From assembly GCA_017303715.1 (NCBI GenBank), contig JAFLBZ010000007.1, positions 62,001 to 126,000 on the forward strand: DNA of 64,000 bases, read 5' to 3'. This DNA is from Rhodothermia bacterium (GTDB lineage: Bacteria; Bacteroidota; Rhodothermia; Rhodothermales; UBA2364). The notes under the pieces are model-generated. The model saw only the letters and a program-made list of their open reading frames with translations. It had not been told where the DNA came from and made no database searches. The translations under genes were made by a program, and so were the position numbers. Positions 34,451 to 44,632 of this stretch are shown here, piece after piece (the first letter of the stretch is position 1; each line of letters starts with the position of its first letter).

Positions 34451-35740
34451 ATGGCTTTCAATCCTTTAATGCTTATGACCTTGTCTATCGAAACGCTCAA
34501 CAACGTTCAACTGGCTTTTTTCCTTGCTGGTGGTTATTTGGTCTCGCGGCTGATGATCAAGTCGCAGTTGCCGGAAGCCTTGGTTTTTTGGATGATTGGA
34601 CGGAAGCACCTTTCGGTTTCGCGGCTGTTGTTTTATTTATTGGCCATCAATGCCATCTTAGGTATTTTTATTCATCATGCCATTGTGGTACTGACGCTTA
34701 TCCCACTTGCCTTATTGATGCAAGAAGCCATCAGTGATTCCAATCCCAAGTTTGATCGGTTGGTTCCCACCATGTTGGCCGCCTGTTTAATGTACGGCGC
34801 AAACATTGGCGGTATTGGGGCCATCACCAGTTCTGCCGCCAATGGCATATTGATTGCAGGAGCCAATGGGATTTTGCCCGGTTTGGGTGGTGCGGTTTAT
34901 GGCGCTGAAAAACTCACTTTTTTCTTGTGGATGGTTTGGGGTGTTCCTTTGGTTTTGGTTTATACGGTATTGGCATGGGGCGTTCTGGTGCTATTTTTCC
35001 AGCCCTACAAACATTTTAAGACCCATCTTAGGTTTGAACCAAAAGAAAGCCTTGAGAATGTTTTTCGGAAACCGGCCATTATCGCCGCTATTTTCACGTT
35101 TGGTGCGGCCTTCCTCTTTTCGATGGCTTCCAATGTCTGGCCGTCGCATATTCTTCCGATCACCATTGCCACAGTTGTGTATTTTCTTGCCATCATCTTG
35201 TCTTTATTCTTCTTCAAGATCGAAAAAGAGGGGACGTGGGCTCCACTCCTCACCCTAAGCGATTGTGTGAGCAATTTGCCCAAACGCGGACTAACTTTGG
35301 TTGTGATTACGGTTGTGATTGCATTTTTCTTGGGACTCGGCATAAATTACTTCCGAGATGGACTTACGGGCTTGATTTCGGCAGTGGTGGACGAACACAC
35401 GAGTGTGCTTACCCTGATGGTTATTGTGGCCATTTTCGCAACCTTCACTACCGAGCTTTTGAGCAATACTGTGATCCAATACGCCCTTTTCGCGTTAATG
35501 CCCTCATTGGCCTCCGTTGTGGATTTTCCCATCCTGCTGGGTATGATTGTGGCCACCCTGGCCTCCAGTTCTGCTTTTATGAGTCCACTTTCCACCGGAG
35601 TGAATAGTCTTGCTTTTGGGGAAATGCGGGGGGCTTCTTTGCGAATGTTGTTGTTTGCCGGCTTTTTTATGAACCTTGTCGGTAGCCTTTTGGTTGCCGT
35701 TTGGACACTCACGGTAACACGGTGGGTTTTGGGCATTTGA
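34451..35740 (+). CDS. SLC13-like / ion-transporter superfamily permease
   Basis: 429 residues from the ATG at 34451 (or 34469). The frame is open upstream to 34055, but that part is antisense to panB and not membrane-like, so I reject it. About 11 hydrophobic segments are present, including AILGIFIHHAIVVLTLIPLALLM and the small-residue stretch MYGANIGGIGAITSSAANG, which is like the SNT-type motif of SLC13/DASS and ArsB-type carriers. It probably carries a dicarboxylate, sulfate or similar anion. It diverges from panB. Confidence 0.75.
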   Translation: MAFNPLMLMTLSIETLNNVQLAFFLAGGYLVSRLMIKSQLPEALVFWMIGRKHLSVSRLLFYLLAINAILGIFIHHAIVVLTLIPLALLMQEAISDSNPKFDRLVPTMLAACLMYGANIGGIGAITSSAANGILIAGANGILPGLGGAVYGAEKLTFFLWMVWGVPLVLVYTVLAWGVLVLFFQPYKHFKTHLRFEPKESLENVFRKPAIIAAIFTFGAAFLFSMASNVWPSHILPITIATVVYFLAIILSLFFFKIEKEGTWAPLLTLSDCVSNLPKRGLTLVVITVVIAFFLGLGINYFRDGLTGLISAVVDEHTSVLTLMVIVAIFATFTTELLSNTVIQYALFALMPSLASVVDFPILLGMIVATLASSSAFMSPLSTGVNSLAFGEMRGASLRMLLFAGFFMNLVGSLLVAVWTLTVTRWVLGI

Positions 35741-35903
35741 TGTTTTTAATGCAAAATCTCTTTCTTTTGCAGTGTACACCGGTCTTTCTGGATCCCCTTA
35801 ACCATTCCTCTTGAGAAAACTTTTCAATTAAAGGATTTTAGCTTATCTTGCTTAAACGGCACTTTTGCCTAATTCCCCGTTATTCTTACAAACCGTTTTT
35901 TCT

Positions 35904-37388
35904 ATGAGTACTACCCAAGATACGTCGTTCTACGGACACCCACGAGGTCTGGCGACGTTGTTTTTCACTGAAATGTGGGAGCGTTTTAGCTACTATGGTG
36001 GCCGTGCCTTGCTGATTTTATATATGACCGATCAGTTGGTGAATGGTGGTCTTGGCTTTACGGTTGCCGATGCTGGCGCAATTTATGGCCTCTATACGGC
36101 ATCGGTTTATCTGACCAATTTGCCCGGCGGTTGGGTTTCCGATAAATTTTTAGGCGCTCGCAATGCCGTTTTTTATGGCGGAATTATTATTGCTATTGGC
36201 AACGTGTTGCTCGCCTTCCCCGGAATTGGTTTTTTTTATGGCGGCTTGGCGCTGATTGCCGTCGGTACGGGCTTGCTTAAGCCAAATGTGAGTACGATGG
36301 TGGGTTCTTTGTACGACAAAACCGATAACCGCCGCGATGCTGGCTTTTCAATTTTCTACATGGGAATCAACTTAGGTGCTTTTTTAGCGCCTCTGATCGC
36401 GGGATATATAGGTGAAACCATCAACTGGCGTTATGGATTTTTAGCGGTGGCGGTTGGGATGTGTATTGGCTTGGTACAATACAAAATGGGTGATAAACAC
36501 TTAGGGACTGTCGGACGCTTTGTGCCTCCGGCTACCGACGCAGAGGCCGCACAACAACGCAAATCCCTGTTTATTGCGCTTGGCTCGCTCGCTGCCGCCT
36601 TTTTGATTCCTTACCTCTTGCATGTTGCCGGATCCATCCAGATCACGATTGACTGGATTAAAACGGCCATGACATACGTTTTCATCGCCATTCCGATTGT
36701 TTATTTTGGGTTTTTATTCCTACGTGGTGGGTTCACTGCCGATGAAAAAAAGCGATTGGCGGCCATTTTTGTCTTCTTTATAGCAGCCGCATTGTTCTGG
36801 GGATCCTTCGAACAAGCAGGTTCTACCCTCACCCTATTTGCTGATCGCCATACCAATAACCAAGTATTTGGCCTACCCTTCCCAACCACTTGGTGGCAGT
36901 CGGTGAACTCTATCTGGATTATTTCACTCGCGCCTGTTTTTGCGGCTCTTTGGATGTATTTAAACAAAAAAAATATGGAGCCTTCCACCCCCGTAAAGTT
37001 TGGGCTGGGGCTTTTGTTTGTTGGGTTAAGTTTCCTCTTGTTGGTGATTCCGGCCAATGCCATTGTTGCCGTTCCAGACGCAAAAGTAGGTGTGATTTGG
37101 CTCTTAACCGTTTATTTCCTTCAAACGGTTGGTGAACTCTGCTTGAGTCCGGTTGGCTTGAGTACAATGACAAAATTGGCTCCAGAACGTGTTGTAGGAC
37201 AAATGATGGGCGTTTGGTTCTTGGGTGCAGCCGTTGGGAATTTTATTGGCGGAAACGTCGGCGGCTTGTTTGAGACCTACCCGCTCAATGGCTTATTCTT
37301 GGCAGTGGCCGGAACCTCTATTGCGGTCTCCTTGGTCATGTTTGTCTTGGTTCCTTGGGTTAAAAACCTTATGGGAGACATTAAATAG
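35904..37388 (+). CDS. POT/PTR family peptide MFS transporter
   Basis: 494 residues from the ATG at 35904 (MSTTQDTSF); the upstream in-frame start at 35865 adds 13 unlikely residues. Motifs: FFTEMWERFSYYG (ExxER proton-coupling site), LTNLPGGWVSDKFLGARNAVF, and the PTR2 signature FYMGINLGAFLAPLIAGYIGE. It has two extra helices in the middle, usual for bacterial POTs. It imports di- and tripeptides with protons. Confidence 0.95.
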   Translation: MSTTQDTSFYGHPRGLATLFFTEMWERFSYYGGRALLILYMTDQLVNGGLGFTVADAGAIYGLYTASVYLTNLPGGWVSDKFLGARNAVFYGGIIIAIGNVLLAFPGIGFFYGGLALIAVGTGLLKPNVSTMVGSLYDKTDNRRDAGFSIFYMGINLGAFLAPLIAGYIGETINWRYGFLAVAVGMCIGLVQYKMGDKHLGTVGRFVPPATDAEAAQQRKSLFIALGSLAAAFLIPYLLHVAGSIQITIDWIKTAMTYVFIAIPIVYFGFLFLRGGFTADEKKRLAAIFVFFIAAALFWGSFEQAGSTLTLFADRHTNNQVFGLPFPTTWWQSVNSIWIISLAPVFAALWMYLNKKNMEPSTPVKFGLGLLFVGLSFLLLVIPANAIVAVPDAKVGVIWLLTVYFLQTVGELCLSPVGLSTMTKLAPERVVGQMMGVWFLGAAVGNFIGGNVGGLFETYPLNGLFLAVAGTSIAVSLVMFVLVPWVKNLMGDIK

Positions 37389-37496
37389 GCTCACCAAGAT
37401 TATATGGGGCTTAACCGGATTGCAACATCTTGGCGTAACTTCTGTTTTTGGGGGTTGCGCCATTTGCTTGTTTGAAACCTCGAAACATAATCCAAT

Positions 37497-37943
37497 ATGC
37501 AAATACCAATAGAATTCCTCGGCCATGCGATAGGGCTTAAGTTGCCGGAATATGCAACACCCCACAGTGCCGGATTAGACTTAATGGCCGCGTGTCCAGA
37601 AGAAGAACCCATTATTCTGAAACCCAGTGAACGTGGACTCGTCCCAACAGGTCTTAAAATAGCCTTGCCAGACGGATACGAAGCCCAAATCCGGCCCAGA
37701 AGCGGCTTGGCCTTCCGCTATGGCCTCACCGTTTTGAATGCCCCCGGAACCATAGACGCCGATTATCGTGGTGAGGTCAAGGTTTTATTGGTCAATCTGG
37801 GGAAAGAATCCTATACCATCTATCGTGGCGACAGAGTCGCACAAATGGTGGTCGCACCGTATGTGCGTGTAGATTGGCAATTGGTTCCACAATTAGAAGA
37901 GACCCTCCGAGGCGAGGGCGGATTTGGCCATACAGGTCTCTAA
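37497..37943 (+). CDS. dut: dUTP diphosphatase
   Basis: 148 residues, full length. The five trimeric dUTPase motifs are present: [44 protein letters not shown] and the C-terminal [10 protein letters not shown] arm. It cleaves dUTP to dUMP and so keeps uracil out of DNA. It lies 108 bases after the POT gene and just before a phosphatidyltransferase. Confidence 0.98.
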   Translation: MQIPIEFLGHAIGLKLPEYATPHSAGLDLMAACPEEEPIILKPSERGLVPTGLKIALPDGYEAQIRPRSGLAFRYGLTVLNAPGTIDADYRGEVKVLLVNLGKESYTIYRGDRVAQMVVAPYVRVDWQLVPQLEETLRGEGGFGHTGL

Positions 37944-37962
37944 ATCATTATCCAACAACAAC

Positions 37963-38940
37963 ATGGAAGGCTCCGTAAAGAAATTGGATCTGGGTCGGTT
38001 TTGGACGGCTTCAAATATACTCAGCATCAGCCGTGCCATCGTCGTAATCCCGATTATGTACCTCATCATGACACAAGGATCGGTGGTGTGGCTGGCGGGT
38101 TTTGTGCTGTGGGGCATTGCGTCGGATTGGTTAGACGGGCAAGTGGCACGCTGGACCAATACGGTTTCGGGCTGGGGCAAGGTCTTGGATCCTTTGGCGG
38201 ACAAAGTGGCGGCCATCGGCATTGTATTTGCATTGGTTTGGGTTAAGGCCATCCCGCTCTGGCTGATCTTCATTGTGGCCGGTCGGGATATTTTGATTGT
38301 TTTGGGTGGCATTTTGCTCTCGCGTAAAATTGGCGAGGTGACAATGAGTATTTGGACGGGCAAAGTGGCCGTTACGCTGCTTTCGATCATGGTCTTGTCC
38401 GCCATCTTAAAGGTACATCCCGACATCACCCAGATTTACACCAATACCACTGCAGTTCTTTTTATCTATTCGTTCTTTTTATATGCCCTTCGGGTCTGGG
38501 GCTTTGTTCGTACCGGAAAAGACGCCACCTTTGGCCAACTTTTGGATGCCTATGCGAATGAAATAACGGTTGCCTTGGTCGCCACCTTTTTGTTCCTCAG
38601 TTCCTCCACCTTGTTCGATGCCGTTTTTCCCGCTTTTATGTGGCTCTCGTGGGCTTGTGTGATGACGTGCATTTTGTTTGGTTGGAATGCCTTTAAAAGA
38701 CGCCATCGCATTTTTTACCCCAAAATTTTGCACCTTCCTGTTGCCGCTACCTTTTTGTTTGCTCTTTATTTGATGTTAGAGCCAGACGCAGAGCTTATCC
38801 GATATGGCCAATGGATCATTATTGGTTTTATGGCCTATACCTATTTTCTTTTTATCATTGCTTCTTTTTGGCGATACAAGCCGATAGAGTATATTCAGCA
38901 AACGCCATCACCCCCACAAGAAATTAACGACAAAAAATGA
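37963..38940 (+). CDS. CDP-alcohol phosphatidyltransferase
   Basis: 325 residues from the ATG at 37963; an earlier in-frame start (37924) would overlap dut by 20 bases. The catalytic pattern D-x2-D-G-x2-A-R-x8-G-x3-D-x3-D is intact, starting at SDWLDGQVARW and ending in LDPLADK. Helices continue for about 120 residues after the usual domain of 180-200 residues, so this is a longer member. It makes a phospholipid head-group, most like PgsA-type phosphatidylglycerophosphate synthesis, though substrate is not settled. Its stop overlaps the MscS start by 4 bases. Confidence 0.9.
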   Translation: MEGSVKKLDLGRFWTASNILSISRAIVVIPIMYLIMTQGSVVWLAGFVLWGIASDWLDGQVARWTNTVSGWGKVLDPLADKVAAIGIVFALVWVKAIPLWLIFIVAGRDILIVLGGILLSRKIGEVTMSIWTGKVAVTLLSIMVLSAILKVHPDITQIYTNTTAVLFIYSFFLYALRVWGFVRTGKDATFGQLLDAYANEITVALVATFLFLSSSTLFDAVFPAFMWLSWACVMTCILFGWNAFKRRHRIFYPKILHLPVAATFLFALYLMLEPDAELIRYGQWIIIGFMAYTYFLFIIASFWRYKPIEYIQQTPSPPQEINDKK

Positions 38941-39788
38941 TTGAGTGGTTTCGTTTAAATATTTCTGGAGACCATGCCGAGGAATTGCTAATTTCGCTGG
39001 CCATCTTAGCCCTTGGCTGGTTGGTACGGAAGGTCACAGGCGAGGTCTTGATCAGGCGAATTGAAGACCCGCATCACCGCTTCACCATCAATCGCCGTGT
39101 GGGAAGAACCTCCGCCCTCCTCACCATGGTTTTAGTGGTGGCCATTTGGTTTCCAAACCTCAAAGAAATCGTTGCAATTCTATCCCTCTTTGGTGCGGGT
39201 CTGGCGATTGTGAACCGCGAGGTGATTCTCAGTATGGTGGCTTGGCTGCACATCATTACCCGACAGCCCTACTCGGTGGGTGATCGAATTGACGTCAATG
39301 GCGTTTCGGGCGATGTGATAGACATTAGCTTGCTCGTAACCACCATGATGGAAACCCGCGAATGGGTGCAGGGAGACCAAAGTACTGGCCGTATTATGCG
39401 TATTCCCAACAACTGGGTCTTCCAATTTGCCGTCAAAAACTATACGCAAGGATTTGAATACATCTGGAACGAACTCTTTGTAACGGTGTCTGAAAAAAGT
39501 GATTGGAATTTGGCACGAGAAATTATGATGACCTTGGCCCAAGAATCATCGTTTATCGTAGAACATCAAGTAAAATCCCAATTAAAAACCATGACCCAAG
39601 AGTATTTGGTTTATTACAGCACCCTAACCCCATTTGTTTATGTTTCTACAAACGAACGCGGGATACAACTAACACTCCGCTACCTTTGCAAGGTTCGAAA
39701 CCGCCGTGGCAGCGAACATGCCATTATGCTTAGAATCTTGGAAGAATTTGCCAAGAACCCATCCATCGAGATGGTATTTTTTAAATAA
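38937..39788 (+). CDS. MscS-family small mechanosensitive channel
   Basis: 283 residues with two to three N-terminal helices (LLISLAILALGWLVRKV, TSALLTMVLVVAIWFP) and a pore-lining helix rich in Gly/Ala (LSLFGAGLAIVNREVILSMVAWLHIIT). The following beta domain shows the family's YSVGDRIDVNGVSGDVIDISLL and IMRIPNNWVFQFAVKNYT. It would open under membrane tension to release solutes. It overlaps the preceding phosphatidyltransferase by ATGA, suggesting translational coupling. Confidence 0.93.
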   Translation: MIEWFRLNISGDHAEELLISLAILALGWLVRKVTGEVLIRRIEDPHHRFTINRRVGRTSALLTMVLVVAIWFPNLKEIVAILSLFGAGLAIVNREVILSMVAWLHIITRQPYSVGDRIDVNGVSGDVIDISLLVTTMMETREWVQGDQSTGRIMRIPNNWVFQFAVKNYTQGFEYIWNELFVTVSEKSDWNLAREIMMTLAQESSFIVEHQVKSQLKTMTQEYLVYYSTLTPFVYVSTNERGIQLTLRYLCKVRNRRGSEHAIMLRILEEFAKNPSIEMVFFK

Positions 39789-39812
39789 TCAAAACCCTTA
39801 AACCACACACAT

Positions 39813-40763
39813 ATGGGATTTTTTGATCGCTTCAAAAAACGGGACAACGACAACTTAGAACAAGGTTTAGAAAAAACCAGAACCTCCTTCCTTGGCAAAC
39901 TGAACACCATGATTCGTGGTAAAGACAAGGTGGACGAAGAGGTATTAGACGAATTGGAAGGGATTCTCGTGACCAGCGACGTTGGTGTAAAAACCACGAT
40001 CGAGATTATTCAAAAAATTGAAGAACGGGTGGCGCGTGACAAATACGTTAATACCGCCGACCTGAACGGCATTATCCGTTCCGAGGTGGCCAATCTCTTA
40101 CTTGGCTCCTCCGCAAATCGCCCTGCCGAGTTCGGAGCGCCACTTCCCAACAAACCACATGTGATTATGGTGGTGGGTGTAAATGGTGTTGGCAAAACCA
40201 CCTCCATCGGAAAAATGGCCTATCGGTACAAAGAAGCCGGAAAACAAGTGGTCTTGGGCGCAGCAGATACCTTTCGCGCAGCCGCAACCGAGCAACTTGC
40301 CATTTGGGCAGACCGCGTGGGCGTTCCGATCATCAAGCAAGGGCAAGGCGCTGATCCCGCAGCAGTGGCCTTCGATACCTTAGCCGCAGCAAAAAAACTC
40401 GGTGCAGACGTGGTTTTGATTGATACTGCTGGACGACTCCACAACAAAGGCGGACTTATGGACGAGCTTGCCAAAGTGAAGCGGGTGATGGATCGGCAAA
40501 TTCTGGGCGCTCCACACGAAGTCTTGCTGGTTCTGGATGCTTCCGTTGGGCAAAATGCCTTACGTCAGGCAGAGGAATTCACCAAAAGTGTGGATGTAAC
40601 AGGGCTGGTACTCACCAAATTGGACGGAACTGCAAAAGGTGGAATTGTCATTTGCATTTCAAATGAGTTTAATGTACCCGTAAAGTACATCGGTGTCGGA
40701 GAGAAAATGGAAGACCTACAGGTATTTGATAAAAGCAGTTTTGTCGAAAAGATTTTTGTCTAA
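39813..40763 (+). CDS. ftsY: Signal recognition particle receptor FtsY
   Basis: 316 residues. It has the NG GTPase domain: GVNGVGKTTSIGKMAYRYK (G1) near 122, DTFRAAATEQL, DTAGRLHNKGGLMDEL (G3), TKLDGTAKGG (G4) and GVGEKMEDLQVFD at the end. The long acidic A domain of E. coli FtsY is absent; only about 30 residues (FFDRFKKRDND) precede the N domain, as in many bacteria. It docks SRP-bound ribosomes to SecYEG. Confidence 0.97.
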   Translation: MGFFDRFKKRDNDNLEQGLEKTRTSFLGKLNTMIRGKDKVDEEVLDELEGILVTSDVGVKTTIEIIQKIEERVARDKYVNTADLNGIIRSEVANLLLGSSANRPAEFGAPLPNKPHVIMVVGVNGVGKTTSIGKMAYRYKEAGKQVVLGAADTFRAAATEQLAIWADRVGVPIIKQGQGADPAAVAFDTLAAAKKLGADVVLIDTAGRLHNKGGLMDELAKVKRVMDRQILGAPHEVLLVLDASVGQNALRQAEEFTKSVDVTGLVLTKLDGTAKGGIVICISNEFNVPVKYIGVGEKMEDLQVFDKSSFVEKIFV

Positions 40764-40911
40764 AAACCTAAAGGCCCATTCAGTAGGTTAAATTGACGGC
40801 TCGTCTTTCGGTAAAAACCGTTCTGCCACAGAAAGGATACAATCCGCGAAAAAAATTGTATTTTCCATATAGTTACCAATCAGTGCCTTCCGAATCTTTT
40901 TTGGTGGAATC

Positions 40912-42264
40912 ATGAACAGAAATTTTTTGATCCGTAACACAGTTTTGTTGGTGCTTCTCAAGGTTGCACTCAGCGCATCTGTTTATGCCCAAAGTGTTCC
41001 AGAATTTGACGTGGACTATGTGAGTACCCGCAATAGCCGCAATAACGACCGTACCCGCGTGGATTTTTTTACCAAAATTGCGCTTAACCAACTAAAATTT
41101 ATTAGCCGAGGTGGGCAATTTATTGCCTTTTATGAGGTGACAACCGAAGTTTTTGAAACTAATGGCAAAGGCCAAGCCTCTCGAAAAGTTCTGAGCGCCA
41201 ACTGGGAACGCACCGTCTCCATTAAAAACTACTCAGAAACGCAAAGTGACCAGATCTTTGACCTCGCCACCAACTCGGTCGAAATCCAGCCTGGAAATTT
41301 AATAGGTCAAGTAACCATCGAAGACAAAAATTCCGGAAAAACCTTTACTCGGGAGTTTTCCTTATTGGTTCGTAGTTTTACGAATGAGAACAAGCCCATC
41401 ACCATGAGCGACTTATCCTTGGTGGATGACTATAGCCCAAACCGAACCTCTTTTACACCTAACATTTCCAATACCCTTGGCAGCGACCGTACCGAAGCTG
41501 TTTTCTATTTTGACGTTTTTGCCAAAGAAGCGGCTTCATTAACCGTATCGTATAGCGTACAACAACTCAAAAACTCAACCAAGCGTCCCTCGGTACGAAA
41601 CCTTTTGAATTTCCGTCCAGATGGATCTAATTTAGAAACCGTTGGGATCGCAAATTGGAGTTCCAAGCCTCTCCGCGTTAAGACCGGAGAAAATGCAGGT
41701 GTGGTTTCCATCCCCCTAAAAGACCTAAAAGCAGGTGGTTATCAAGTAAATATTTTGTTGAAAAACGAAAAAGGGGAGACCTACGATGCAGCCGCTAAAG
41801 TCTTTAATATTCAATGGATGGGCTTAGACCAACAAGTCAATGATATCGAACGGGCCATCTCCCAACTTCGCTACATCGCCAAAGAAAATGAGATTGCTCA
41901 AATCCGTGGACAAGCCAACCAAGCCAAACGAGCAGAAATGTTTGCGGAATTTTGGCGTAAGCGTGACCCAACCCCCGGAACCAAGCGGAACGAGGCAATG
42001 GAAGAATATTATTATCGCATTTTCCATGTAAACCGAAACTTCGGACGCTTTAGCGACGGTTGGCAAACAGACCAAGGTGAAGTCTATATCCGATTTGGAG
42101 AACCCACCTTTGTTCAAAAACACCCCTACAATTTCGGAACCACCCAAGCCTATGAAGTCTGGTATTACGAGAATATAGGAAAAAAATTTATTTTTATAGA
42201 CAAAACTGGTTTGGGTGACTACAAACTACTAAGACCTATCTGGGATGAGCGAAACCGAATGTAA
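40912..42264 (+). CDS. Secreted GWxTD domain protein
   Basis: 450 residues with a signal peptide (cleavage after VYA, before QSVPE). The C-terminal domain carries the diagnostic SDGWQTDQGEVYIRFGEP, followed by PTFVQKHPYNF and YEVWYYENIGKKFIFIDK. GWxTD proteins occur mainly in the FCB group and some Acidobacteria; function is unknown. The N-terminal half is beta-rich (DVDYVSTRNS, FYEVTTEVFE). It is a useful taxonomic marker for this window. Confidence 0.94.
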   Translation: MNRNFLIRNTVLLVLLKVALSASVYAQSVPEFDVDYVSTRNSRNNDRTRVDFFTKIALNQLKFISRGGQFIAFYEVTTEVFETNGKGQASRKVLSANWERTVSIKNYSETQSDQIFDLATNSVEIQPGNLIGQVTIEDKNSGKTFTREFSLLVRSFTNENKPITMSDLSLVDDYSPNRTSFTPNISNTLGSDRTEAVFYFDVFAKEAASLTVSYSVQQLKNSTKRPSVRNLLNFRPDGSNLETVGIANWSSKPLRVKTGENAGVVSIPLKDLKAGGYQVNILLKNEKGETYDAAAKVFNIQWMGLDQQVNDIERAISQLRYIAKENEIAQIRGQANQAKRAEMFAEFWRKRDPTPGTKRNEAMEEYYYRIFHVNRNFGRFSDGWQTDQGEVYIRFGEPTFVQKHPYNFGTTQAYEVWYYENIGKKFIFIDKTGLGDYKLLRPIWDERNRM

Positions 42265-42310
42265 TAATGGCTGAGTTGCATTTCTGTTTTGTTTTTGCCC
42301 ATTTCGGAAT

Positions 42311-42353
42311 AAGGGTGCTGGTGTTCCTGTTGAACACGAGTGCCCTTTTTAAT
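42311..42353 (+). terminator. Rho-independent terminator after the GWxTD gene
   Basis: AAGGGTGCT (42311-42319) pairs with AGTGCCCTT (two G-U), extended by an inner perfect stem GTGTTC / GAACAC. A T-run follows (TTTTTAATTTT). It lies about 50 bases after the stop. It also shows that the long upstream extension of the nucleotidase frame is not the true start. Confidence 0.88.
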
Positions 42354-42547
42354 TTTCTGTGATGCGTAATAACGTCCCTAAAAACAGCACATTAAACGCC
42401 CAACAGCGATCAAACGAAAAGAAGTTAGAACACATCAAAAAAGAAACAAAAGCGAACATCCTTTTATCCTTGTCAACAAAAGATTATCTTCTGTTGAAGT
42501 TTTCAAGTTGTTCCTTCATTAACTTACCTCAACTAATCCTTTATTAT

Positions 42548-44059
42548 ATGTTACGTGTAAAACTTATGCGGAGCATGGTGGTTTTTTCCGTCATGGCCAT
42601 CTTTTTTACAACTCCGATTTCCTTTGCCCAAAACGCTCCCAAACCGATTGACAAAAACACCATTAGACTGAATATCCTACAAATTAATGATGTTTATGAA
42701 TTGGCTCCGATTAGTGGGTTTGGCGGTTTGGCGCGCGTTTCTGGTTTAAAAAAGCAGCTCCGCTCCTTAAATGGCAATACCCTGCTTATGATTGCCGGGG
42801 ATTTCTTCAGCCCTTCGGCCCTCGGCACAGCGAAAGTGAACGACGAACGTTTGATGGGTAAACAAATTGTGGCCACTTTTAACACCATTGGTTTGGATTA
42901 TGCCACCTTTGGAAACCATGAGTTTGACATCACAGAAGAACAATTCAAAGCCCGAATGTCTGAATCTAAATTCAACTGGGTTTCCTCTAATGTGACCGAT
43001 AAAAACATGCAACCCTTCCCCAAAGTGCCCACCTCACAAATTGTTCGGATACAAAATCAGTACGGACGTGTAATGAAATTGGGCATTTTGGGTGTCACCA
43101 TTGATAGTAACAAAAAGCCCTATGTGGCCTATCAAGACTATATGGAAAAGGCACGCGAACAAGTTGAATTATTACGCCCACAAGTGGATGTTTTGGTTGC
43201 ACTTACCCACCTTGACATTTCGGATGACATTCGGCTTGCAGAGGCGCTCCCAGAAATTGACCTCATCATGGGCGGCCACGAACACGAGAACATTCTTGTG
43301 CGTCGTGGTGCAGACCTCACCCCCATTGCCAAAGCCGATGCCAATGCCCGCTCCGCTTATATCCACCGCATTACCTTTAATCGGGCAACCAAAAAACTCT
43401 CGCTCAGCCATGAACTAAGAATCTTAGACGGCACGGTTCCGAGTGATCCCGCAACCGAAAGAGAAGTGAACAAGTGGATTGAAGCAGGTTTTGCTGGTTT
43501 TAGGGCGGAAGGGTTTGAACCACAACGCACCGTGGTCACAACAACCGAAGCCTTAGACGGAAGAGAGGTTGCTGTTCGTAATTATCCAGGACTAATGGGA
43601 ACCCGCATTGCAGATGCCATGCGTGCCGTCGTGCCTAATGCAGATTGCGCTCTGCTAAACGGTGGTTCTATCCGTATTGATGATGTGGTGAATCCGGGGC
43701 CATTGGTAGAATATGACATCATTCGGATCCTGCCCTTTGGTGGCCAAGTACACTCCAACACCATGAAAGGCAGCTTATTGAAAAAGGTCTTACTCCAAGG
43801 CGTGGCCAATAAAGGAAAGGGGGGATTCTTGCACCACAGTGGTATCACGATGAATGGCGATCAATGGATGATCAATGGTAGTCCGCTTGATGAGAACAAA
43901 ACATACACCGTCGCTATGTCCGACTTTTTGGTATCTGGCCGCGAAACTGGGTTAGATTATTTAAAAGAGGGAAATCCTGATCTCAAAATTGGCTCCAAAC
44001 ATGGTGATATCCGTTTAGCATTAATTGCCGAGCTAAAGCGGATTTATGGCACTAAGTAA
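42548..44059 (+). CDS. UshA-like secreted 5'-nucleotidase / metallophosphatase
   Basis: 503 residues from the ATG at 42548 (MLRVKLMRSMVVFS); the open frame back to 42359 starts just after a terminator and is not a signal peptide. Cleavage is likely after SFA. Metal sites LQINDVYEL, GNHEFD and GGHEHE mark the calcineurin-like phosphatase domain; the C-terminal domain has LLNGGSIRIDD and KGKGGFLHHSG, as in 5'-nucleotidases. Substrates may be nucleotides or 2',3'-cyclic phosphates in the periplasm. Confidence 0.93.
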   Translation: MLRVKLMRSMVVFSVMAIFFTTPISFAQNAPKPIDKNTIRLNILQINDVYELAPISGFGGLARVSGLKKQLRSLNGNTLLMIAGDFFSPSALGTAKVNDERLMGKQIVATFNTIGLDYATFGNHEFDITEEQFKARMSESKFNWVSSNVTDKNMQPFPKVPTSQIVRIQNQYGRVMKLGILGVTIDSNKKPYVAYQDYMEKAREQVELLRPQVDVLVALTHLDISDDIRLAEALPEIDLIMGGHEHENILVRRGADLTPIAKADANARSAYIHRITFNRATKKLSLSHELRILDGTVPSDPATEREVNKWIEAGFAGFRAEGFEPQRTVVTTTEALDGREVAVRNYPGLMGTRIADAMRAVVPNADCALLNGGSIRIDDVVNPGPLVEYDIIRILPFGGQVHSNTMKGSLLKKVLLQGVANKGKGGFLHHSGITMNGDQWMINGSPLDENKTYTVAMSDFLVSGRETGLDYLKEGNPDLKIGSKHGDIRLALIAELKRIYGTK

Positions 44060-44632
44060 TCAGACGTAAATTACTAAAAACAGTAGAGGCTGTCTCACCG
44101 ATTGTGTGACAGCCTTTTCTTGCTCAGAACTTAACTGATATACGATAATAGTGGGTTAACGTGGTTTTCGCCGTTTGAAGTGGTGGTTGGTTTGGGTATT
44201 GAGGGCGAGATATATTCGTGACGACTTTCGCCAATCAGAAATAATATCTGGATACAATTTGCTCAAAAACGCGCCATACCGCACATTTTCTTCGATCAAA
44301 CCTTTATTTTTTTCGACCAAACGGCTTTTCCCTCCGATAAAACTTTCGTTTGAATACAAAAATCTCGCTGTTTTCACCAACCATTATCCCGTTTTGCCGC
44401 AATCACATATTCATCAGTCATAAAATTTATCGTTGTCCCATTTGGCGGGATTATTCACGATTAAAACCGACGACGCAAAAGAAAAATCGCCCGAAGGCTT
44501 CACAAAATGGGAAATTGGTTCGCCTTTGGAAAATGTAGATTGGTTTCAGAGCATCATCCGTAACCCGATGGTGATTCCTGGACTCACAATGGTGGAGCGC
44601 ACAACGCATGTTTGTTAGTCATACGCAAACAT
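44060..44632. other. Gene-poor region before the giant cadherin gene
   Basis: 573 bases. A terminator occupies the left end. Several short frames on both strands (for instance minus 44156-44380 and plus 44433-44618) look protein-like in pieces (EYVIAAKRDNGW, EGFTKWEIGSP) but switch frame or strand. They may be a decayed gene; I found no intact one. Confidence 0.45.
44087..44119 (+). terminator. Rho-independent terminator of the 5'-nucleotidase gene
   Basis: AGGCTGTC (44087-44094) pairs perfectly with GACAGCCT (44108-44115), 13-base loop, followed by TTTTCTT. About 28 bases after the stop codon. Confidence 0.9.

Noticed and set aside
42359-42547. 5' extension of the 5'-nucleotidase gene
   Set aside because: It starts right after a strong terminator and would put 63 polar residues before an evident signal peptide at 42548.
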